From Calycina herbarum (Eukaryota > Ascomycota > Leotiomycetes > Helotiales > Pezizellaceae), in the NCBI GenBank assembly GCA_001414485.1, contig LLEY01000035.1, forward strand, positions 186,001 through 250,000: DNA of 64,000 nucleotides. Reading direction: 5' to 3'. Under the pieces are notes generated by a model. It was not told where the DNA came from, ran no database searches, and was given only the letters and a program-made list of their open reading frames with translations. This document shows positions 56,854-64,000 of the stretch, piece by piece. Both the position numbers and the translations under genes were made by a program. Within the stretch, counting starts at the first letter, position 1. The number at the start of each line of letters is the position of its first letter.

Positions 56854-58842
56854 AGCTGCAAGCCTCAATCTCACTGAAGTTGTTTCTCAACTTTCAAAAT
56901 GTTCTGTAAGTCGAGCCAACTCTAGTTAATATTTTCATGGTTAACAATATACAGATCCCATGTCTTGTCGCCGGTTTGACCCCAGAAATGCTTGCCAACC
57001 CGGCCGTAACATGCAACAATGCAACACTACAAGCCTCCCTATATCAATGTATTACACCAGTTTGTACCGGCAAGGATCTAACCCGTACGTCAAAACTACC
57101 ATAACTTTGGACTGCACTTACACGAAGAAGAGGTTTCTATCATGAATCGGAAATTGTGCGAGGGAGTTTATATACCTAGCAAGATCCGCGAGATGGACAC
57201 CACCCAATTTACTCTAACCGCACTCGCCTTGGCTGCCATTGGCATACAATTTTATTCTCGCAACGCAATCACCAAGGAAATTGGATATGACGATGGTTTG
57301 CTGGCTGTGGCTGGATTATTTATCATTACTCTCTTGGCTATGGGTTATTATGGTATGTTTGGGAGATCCTTGCTCGCCGAAGCTGACAAGCAACCAGATG
57401 GACATTCAAATGGCTTTGGAAGGCATTTTTGGGACGTTGATCCTTACAGAGTAGGAGCTCTTTAAAAGGTAAAGAAACACAACACCCCGCGAGTCAAATT
57501 CAAGAGAGTTAATACAATCAGAATCTATATGTTTCAGAAATTTTCTATTATATAGTCACCACTATCATCAAAGTTTCAATAGTCATGTTCTATGTAAGAT
57601 TTCCCCAGAAGTGCCTTGTACCTAGGCATTTTACCTAATTTCATAAAGCTACGAATCTTCCCTTCGCGCCGGTTCAGAATTGCATGCTACGTCTTATTGG
57701 CTGCTATTGTTGTGTCAGGTCTAGCCATTGTCTTTCTTTTGATATTCCAATGCAATCCTGTTTGTAAGATCCTCTTAACTGCTGTTAAGTCTTGTAAGCT
57801 AATTTCAATTATAGCAGGAGCATGGGATCTTACCAGCCTCTCGGACCGAAATATATGCATTGATCTGAATGTATTGATATATGCCGCTAGCTTTGTAGGC
57901 TTAGGACTTGATGTGGCAATACTGGCTTTGCCAATACCTTCATGTCTCTCATTGAAGATGCGCCTGAAGAAAAAGCTCAATGTTTTGTTTATGTTTGCAT
58001 TCGGAACTTTGTAGGTTCACTTCTCGTGAAAACTATCAATTCATCATGGCGAACGATCACAGCGCTACTACAACCAGTCTCATTAGGCTGAAATTCCTTG
58101 GCTCCTTCGGAAAAAGCACAGATCCTACATGTAAGCCTTCCTCCATAAGCTCACCCTCCCTCTTGATTCAGATCTTGCACGTTACTGACAAGCTATGCTA
58201 GGGGACAATGCAATTCCTGCCATATGGTCCGTAATTGAAATTAGTGTCGCAGCGATTTGCGCTTGCTTGCCCAGTTTCCGACCACTTCTCGCGCGACAGT
58301 TCCCTCGAGCCTTCGATATTTCCAGTGACCCCAGCCAATCTCAACATGGATATCAGCAATCATCTCGTTCTCTGTATAGACGGCAACCTTCATACATAAG
58401 ACAAAATTCAGCTCGCTCATCATTGGTGGAACAACCTAAGATGAGAGAATATTCCCATGTCCAAGCACACAGGGTCGGGCCATTGTACAACAAAAAGATC
58501 ATCGTATCGCCCGACGATCTCTTACTGCAATATGTTGATGAAGAGAAATACGACTTTGTTGAAAAAGATCCAGAAGCGTTGGAAAAACCACACTTTCACG
58601 AGCATATGAAAGTTTTCAATCCAACGGAATCCGAGTTACCCCAGAACATGAAAGGTAGTATGCACCGAAGAGATACAAGAAATCACTCAACCAGGTCCTC
58701 TCTGCAACGCCCACCAGCATCATCTGAACAAGAGGGGAATGGAGAGACTAAGATCAAGGTTGGGATGACTTTTACGCCTAGCATGATGGCAAACAAACGA
58801 TCTTCAACTCCTCCAGGGAGGTGGATTGGTACTGCGTTTTAA

Positions 58843-59724
58843 ATGGGATATCACCCATTTGACGGAGTCATAAGAGCCTCTCTACTCTCACCTATTTTCG
58901 CATTTCCTTCCAGTCTTTCCGCCAAAATACCCGACATACGATCTTCAAACCCAATTCCCATCATCAATACTTCCCTTAGTGCCACAGACTCTTGTCGTCA
59001 CACGATTAAAGAGCCTCTGTGCTTCTATAACCCTCGAGTCAAGAACCATTTCTGTGAAATGCAACCGATGGATACTTCATCGAAATCGATCCGCGAGGGT
59101 CTAGATGTTTTCGGAATCTATGTCTGAACTTTCAGTCTCGATGCCCGATTTAACAAAAGGCCCAGTCGGTTTTTACAGCAAGAGGTTTAGTTTGGCTTGA
59201 GGAGGTACTCAGGGGTAGTGCTCTGGGAGCACCACCACCGAATCAGTTACTAGACAGCTCACTTCAAAGCGGTAATCATGGGAAACCGGTACCATGAACG
59301 AATTTATGATTTGTATTTTCTCTTCAACCTTCTATATTATATCATCACAAGATGAAAGCACTTTTCTTCGCCTCCAAGTTTTATGAGGAGGAAAAGCACG
59401 TGCATTTTGGTGGCAAATCCCCAAATTGTGGAAATTGAACGACCCACCTACATCTAATCTAGACTTGTAAACAACCATCTCCAGTTCGGGCCCTAGCTTC
59501 CCTCTGTACCGTTCGCAGCGAGTCATCGCAACTTGAAATACCGGACCAAAGTGAGACACCATTAGCTTATCACCTCGGTATCCAATCCACCGATTGGACT
59601 TGCGATTCAACGCCTGACAACGGTCCGCGAAACTAGTCGTGTCGCAAACCGCAAACCCTTTGACGCCTCAATCTTCGCCCGTGGTGATACAAGGAATCCC
59701 GATCGAGAAAAACTGTTGCCAACG
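58843..59724. other. Intergenic, nothing recognised
   Basis: Frames at 58843-59127 (plus), 59332-59610 and 59668-59991 (minus) have no recognisable features. The right half should be the promoter of the HET gene. Confidence 0.4.
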
Positions 59725-62700
59725 ATGCATACGTCTCTGGATCCAAACTCTGCTCTCGTTGGTGAGTCGCTCCATGATTTGGAGCGACTCGCCTGGAGTA
59801 TCCAGGTATGTGGAATAATTAATACTGTCGATATTACTATCTACATGTAGTTTTGCAAATCCACTTTCAAAGCTTGGGCATTGACGTGTCTTCCCGCCTT
59901 GTGGTGATGGTACTTTCCTTTCTGGCCTATCCCGGGTTCCCGACACCATGGCAACCTGTTGACGAGAAATCCATCGTTGGTAAATTAACATGGCTGGAGC
60001 TGGATATTGCCTGGCGGTATTTGTTTATCGCTCGGGAAAGAGCATCTGGTGTTGATGGGAAACACATTCCGGTCAAAACGCACACCAGCAAAAGGGTTGA
60101 GATGTTTCTAGATGGTGCCGCGCTTGAGAGATCATCTGCGGCCTTACGGAAAACGGAAGATACTTTGAGAGATTACGAGTTTTGGCAGTATTTTGATGAG
60201 GACATTAAGGCTCTTTACGATGCTCTTCTTGAGCTTGCTCCCGCTTTGAGGGCTTTGAGGAATACTTTGGTGCAAGAGATTGATTTGGATATGAGAGATA
60301 CGACTGTTAAGGGCTTACAATCTTACAAGGAAGTTGTCAGTCAGCTTCCCTCACGCCTCCTCCAGATTCGATCCGAGCAAATCTATCTACCGTCCAAAAG
60401 ATCAACTTCTCAAATCCAGATTTTTGAGGATCGGGAGAAACTTGTTGACTCGTTTCGAACACGCACTCGGAGGAAACTTCACAAAAACGTCTTGGAATTT
60501 CGGGAAATCGTCACTTCAGTGTTAGAAGACTTTGACTTGTAAGTCACACTTCTCACTCATTCAAGCTGTTCATTTACATCTCAACTAGAGTCATACACAT
60601 CTTCGAAAGAAAACTGTTAGAGAATCATCTTGCACGATGGCCTCATAGCGGGGAAGCATTGCCAGTTCTAAAACTCCCTCCCTTGCAAAGCTCGGGACGT
60701 CTGAAAACATGTAAGAACTGCGCAAAGATCCTCGAATTACGGGAACTATGGCCTGTGAACGATAGAATAAATCCCTTCCAACCGAGTATTTCTTTCAAAA
60801 CAGATGTCTTGAAGCTCTTTGATTCTGCGGGGAGGGGATGTCATTTTTGTCGACTTCAAATTGCGAGACTTTTGGTTTTGGGTCCGGCGATTGGGGATAT
60901 CAAAATGGCTCATGTGACTTGGTGGAAGTATTGGGATCCAGACGGGGAGAAAGACGATGAGGGCGAGGACTCGTTTAGTAGGGATTTTCGAATTCGTTAC
61001 ATGTCGAGGAACTGGTCTACAATTTGCTGGGATTATTTCATCACCAAAACGCTCACGAAAGAGGAAGAAAGTATGTAGAAATTTGTTCTGTTGAATCTAT
61101 AATTACTAACTTCAAATAGTTCGACGAGTTGGGCACTCTACCGACTCAAGAACAAGTATAGCTGTTGCAAGAACATGGATTAGGAACTGCTCCAACAACC
61201 ATGAGCTTTGTCGCCAGAGTTTGTCAAGAAATTTCAAACGACCAACACGGCTTATTTTTCTAGGAGTTGGGGCCACAACCGTTGAACCACGACTTATTGA
61301 AGAGAAGGATATTGGAATCGATGTTAGATATATGACATTATCATACCGATGGAACGACGAACATCCCGCCAAGCTCTCAACCACAAATTATTCAGGACTC
61401 ATCCAACGAATTCCAATAGTCGCCTTACCGAGGGTTTTCCTAGACGCAATGATGGTTGCTCGTCGACTTGGGATATTCTATCTCTGGATCGACTCCTTAT
61501 GTATCATGCAAGACTCCCTCTCAGACTGGCAAAGAGAATCCTCCCACATGGCCGACATCTACGCCGGCTCATGGTGCAACATCTCCGCAATGTCCGGCCT
61601 CGACTCCCTCCACGTCTCCCGAAACCCCTTCGAAGTCCAAGGCTGCACATTCAAAGACGAAAGCTCTTCCACCACCTTCCGTGTCCGAGCTCACGATGAC
61701 GGTTTTCGCCACTGGGATCAATCAATCACCAAATCACCACTTCAAAGAAGAGGTTGGATCCTCCAAGAACTAACTCTCGGCCCACGAACCCTCCATTTTG
61801 GACTCGATAGAGTCTTCTTCCAATGCAAAACGCAGAAGACTTCCGAAGCCTCGCCTACAGATCTAGATATAACAACGAAACGCTACCAACCCGCTCCATT
61901 ATCTTTAACGCTTCCTTTCAAAAAGCATTGGGGTCCTCCAGGTTGGGCGGAGATAGTACATCAATACACCCGACGAATCCTCACCTTCCCAGAGCGAGAT
62001 AAACTCGTAGCAATCTCAGGCCTAGCACAACGCCACGGTCCCCCAGAAGAATACCTCGCCGGTCTCTGGAAAAAAGACATCCTCTTCCAACTCCCCTGGC
62101 GCGTCCTCCCCACCCCCCACCCGCAAAAGCAAAAGCAAAAACAAAATCCCATCCCACCAAAGAACCCCCAGGCCCCCTCCTGGACCTGGGCCTCCACAAA
62201 CCACCCCATCCTCTCAAACTCACACCCAGAATCCAAATCCCACCTCCTCTCCCCCCTCACCACATTTCTAAAAGCAGATATCCTCCCGGCAGCAGGAGAT
62301 ATCTACGGACAACTCTCAAAAGGAACCTTGTACTTAGAAGCCCCCCTAATAGAAGTAGAAATCCACCGTGTATCCCCTCGCTCATACACCGCTCGTTACT
62401 ACCGAGGGAGTGCTTTCTCCTTCCCCGTCTTCGATATCTCTTCATCAAGTACCGGCCGTTCCATCTCCCTCGATTTCGAGGAGGATTTTCTACCTTCTCA
62501 AAACCAGGAACCTGTGGAGCGAGAGGCGGAGCCGACGCCAACTTACCTTCTCCCCCTCTATCACCATATCGAAAGAAACACAAAGAAGAAAATCGGTCTC
62601 CAAGCTTTGATTGTGAAACCTACTGGTGTCAAACCCCGAGAATTTGTGAGAAAGGGGGTTGTTTACTTGGAAGGCGTATGGTGGGTAGAGAATCTCGGGA

Positions 62701-62801
62701 AGTGCTGTCGGGGGTTCTTGGGCGCCGTAGAAGATGAAGTGTATGAGGGGCTAGTGGGGGAGAAGGAGGGGATGCCGATTTATGAAGTTTGTCTTGTTTA
62801 G
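59725..62801 (+). CDS. HET-domain (heterokaryon incompatibility) protein with long N-terminal extension
   Basis: HET domains (TIR-related fold) trigger cell death in fungal allorecognition. Proposed exons 59725-59761, 59851-60538, 60589-61070 and 61120-62801 give 962 residues. The first exon is uncertain; the other junctions keep frame well. The N-terminal 240 residues are helical (LRDYEFWQYFDEDIKALYDA, ELAPALRALRNTLVQEIDLD) and not recognised. Then CKNCAKI and GCHFCRL look like a small zinc-binding pair. The HET domain begins near residue 480 with YMTLSYRWND, continues PRVFLDAMMVARRLGIFYLW, IDSLCIMQDSLSDWQRESSH, MADIYAGSWCNISA, and ends near the characteristic LQRRGWILQELTLGPRTLHF. A region with FPERDKLVAISGLAQ and PSWTWAS follows, both usual in this family. 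The C-terminal part is variable, with a Lys/Gln-rich stretch near residue 740. Confidence 0.87.
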
Positions 62802-63239
62802 TTTTCTTTTGTTTGTTCATGGTGGCAGGGGATTGGGATAGCATTGAGATGGAATTGGGATGAAACTAGGAGGAGGAAATTGGGTATTGGTCTGGGCATG
62901 GGCATGGGCATGGGGCCTGGGACTGGAGCTGGAGGGATTTCTTTTGTTTATGGGGGAATGGGGATGGTTGGATTGGGGACTTACGGAACAGGAGGTGTTT
63001 GTGATTTCGATGCTTTTGGTCTATATGTGAGCCATGGGTTTAGGGTAATCGCGTATCATGTATTTCTATAATAAGTAGGAAATTCAAAAATGTATGTTTA
63101 GGAAAGAAATGGACCTTAAATGTTGTGCGATGATTGGGCTGATTATTGCGACTAAGCGAGAGGGAAAAATTAAAAAAAGGGGAACCAGCTTACTAAGTTC
63201 GCGAGCTGAGTGGTCTTGATTTGATTTGTTTTTTTGGCT
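62802..63239. other. Intergenic, low-complexity Gly/Met-coding stretch
   Basis: Downstream of the HET gene, a GGGCAT-type tandem repeat at about 62895-62935 yields a Gly/Met-rich frame (62844-63071). It is low-complexity DNA, not a supported gene. Confidence 0.45.
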
Positions 63240-63915
63240 TCTTGAGCTAGATTCGATCTATCGGCGTGATACTCGGTTACTCAAAGTGACTCAAAGCTCT
63301 CTTTTGAGTAGAGTAAAGTGGAGACTTACTTGGTCAGGTTCAGCAGTAGCTGTCAAAGGTTGCTCTAAGTTGAATGCATTCACTTTCTTTCCATCCGCTT
63401 TAGTGCCAGTGTGAGAAACAAATTACTCATTACTCAACGCTACTCTGAGTAGCGCATTCGTTGAGTAGAGTAGAGTAACTACTCTATTACTCTAAGTAGT
63501 TACTTAGAGTAGTTATTAGTAATAAGCACGTAATATTTATAACGTAATATTTATAACGTAATATTTATAACGTAATATTTATAACGTAATATTTATAACT
63601 AATATTTATATAGAATTTAAACTAAGAAAAGCTACTTCTAAGTAGAAAGAACTTAATTTTAAAATCAGTTAGGTTATCTTTCTCTTTCTCCCTAGAAACA
63701 CCTATATATATTTTAGAATCTCTATTTAAAGATATAGTCAAGTGACTTCAATAACCCCTTGTTATATACGCGGTCCGACCTCTGATAGTCGGCCCGACGT
63801 TACTCTGAGTTACTCTGAGTAACTCTGAGTAGAGTAGAGTAGAGTTTGAGTAACGACCGATTTCACTGAGTAGAGTAGAGTAACAGCTTATTACTCTACT
63901 CTACTCTACTCTGCT
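63240..63915. mobile_element. Degraded GAGTA-repeat element related to the hAT-like transposon
   Basis: The right part matches the right end of the 55238-56845 element in order: a gtcggcccgac / gtccgaatcggtcc segment, clusters of gagtagagtagagta, a taacag spacer and ttactctactctactctact. The left part has repeated gagtagagtagagtaac and tactctgagtag. An imperfect pair, cagtgtgagaaac near 63409 and the complement of tttctcaagctg near 63927, could be its inverted ends, but no 8-bp duplication was found. No coding capacity. Confidence 0.6.
63527..63609 (+). repeat. 14-bp minisatellite inside the GAGTA element
   Basis: Five successive copies of the 14-mer aacgtaatatttat (the first lacking its leading base match) are followed by one degenerate copy. 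It is AT-rich and lies within the interior of the degraded element. Confidence 0.85.
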
Positions 63916-64000
63916 CCTTTCTCAAGCTGGACTCGTTGGTAGAAAGACAATTTGAACTAACACGATATATAAACCTCTAGACTCTAAAAAGTGTGACAAG

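Larger units (their letters stand above)
55188..58842 (+). pseudogene. CFEM/PTH11-like receptor gene interrupted by a hAT-like transposon
   Basis: Intact relatives are seven-helix GPCR-like proteins with an extracellular CFEM-type domain, some involved in surface sensing. The ATG at 55188 starts MLPHKILLHSISITPA; the hAT-like element then follows. After the element and its duplicated 8 bp the frame continues IAASLNLTEVVSQLSKCS. An intron (56906-56954) leads to IPCLVAGLTPEMLANPAVTC and YQCITPVCTGKDLT, and another intron to LCEGVYIPSKIREMDTTQ. The membrane part: [85 protein letters not shown], and a 170-residue polar tail to 58842. Besides the insertion, the frame appears broken near 57464 (TAA) and near 58012. 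The CFEM region has about six cysteines instead of eight. The insertion falls in the signal-peptide codons. Confidence 0.82.

Noticed and set aside
63527..63609. AT-rich 14-bp tandem repeats as a possible replication origin
   Set aside because: Nothing beyond AT richness supports an origin; it is a minisatellite inside a degraded mobile element.
63409..63935. Intact hAT insertion at the second GAGTA element
   Set aside because: The candidate inverted ends match imperfectly and no 8-bp duplication flanks them, so exact boundaries cannot be claimed.

Overview
The window is nuclear DNA from a filamentous ascomycete (Pezizomycotina). The evidence is short GT-AG introns of about 48-120 nt in most genes, a group-type fungal hybrid histidine kinase, a Zn2Cys6 regulator, HET and NACHT proteins, a CFEM/PTH11-type receptor, a heme haloperoxidase and Fot1/hAT DNA transposons. 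A leotiomycete (Botrytis/Sclerotinia-like) is a reasonable guess from the overall look of the proteins, but nothing in the window proves it. Exon models below were built by hand from splice signals, reading frame and family resemblance; total coding lengths of the intact models are all divisible by three.

Layout. 0.5-5.0 kb: GAF hybrid histidine kinase (13 exons). 5.3-6.4 kb: fructosamine-kinase-like gene with a one-base frame break. 6.8-9.4 kb: 5'-truncated, multiply broken remnant of a NACHT-WD40 protein. 9.4-11.1 kb: DHA1 drug/proton antiporter. 12.8-18.0 kb: short-chain dehydrogenase, divergent Zn2Cys6 regulator and UNC-93-like transporter. 19.3-21.1 kb: sugar transporter. 24.4-26.5 kb: two decayed genes (a SHB17-like phosphatase of the histidine phosphatase family and an unrecognised one). 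27.3-30.3 kb: Ser/Thr-rich single-pass membrane protein and two hypothetical ORFs. 31.1 kb: a 91-bp MITE-like hairpin. 32.3-35.8 kb: secreted heme-thiolate peroxidase, a small protein with an internal repeat, and an AYR1-like reductase. 37.0-39.7 kb: secreted GH3 glycosidase. 41.8 kb: small calycin-like-looking protein. 42.6-45.9 kb: NACHT STAND protein ending in a CaaX box. 48.0-49.9 kb: cytosolic asparaginyl-tRNA synthetase (housekeeping). 52.6-53.8 kb: Gfo/Idh/MocA oxidoreductase. 55.2-58.8 kb: CFEM/PTH11-like receptor gene split by a hAT-like transposon that itself carries a Fot1/pogo-like deletion derivative. 59.7-62.8 kb: HET-domain protein with a long N-terminal extension. 63.2-63.9 kb: a second, degraded member of the GAGTA-repeat element family and a 14-bp minisatellite.

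How it fits together. Housekeeping content is low (one aminoacyl-tRNA synthetase). Most genes are sensing, transport, secreted enzymes or allorecognition/innate-immunity-type proteins (NACHT, HET), and four or five genes are visibly decayed. The dehydrogenase-regulator-transporter group at 12.8-18.0 kb could work as a small metabolic unit, but it holds no backbone enzyme. The clearest single event is the transposon insertion in the receptor gene: removing the element and one copy of its 8-bp target duplication rejoins an open signal-peptide reading frame to the CFEM exon.
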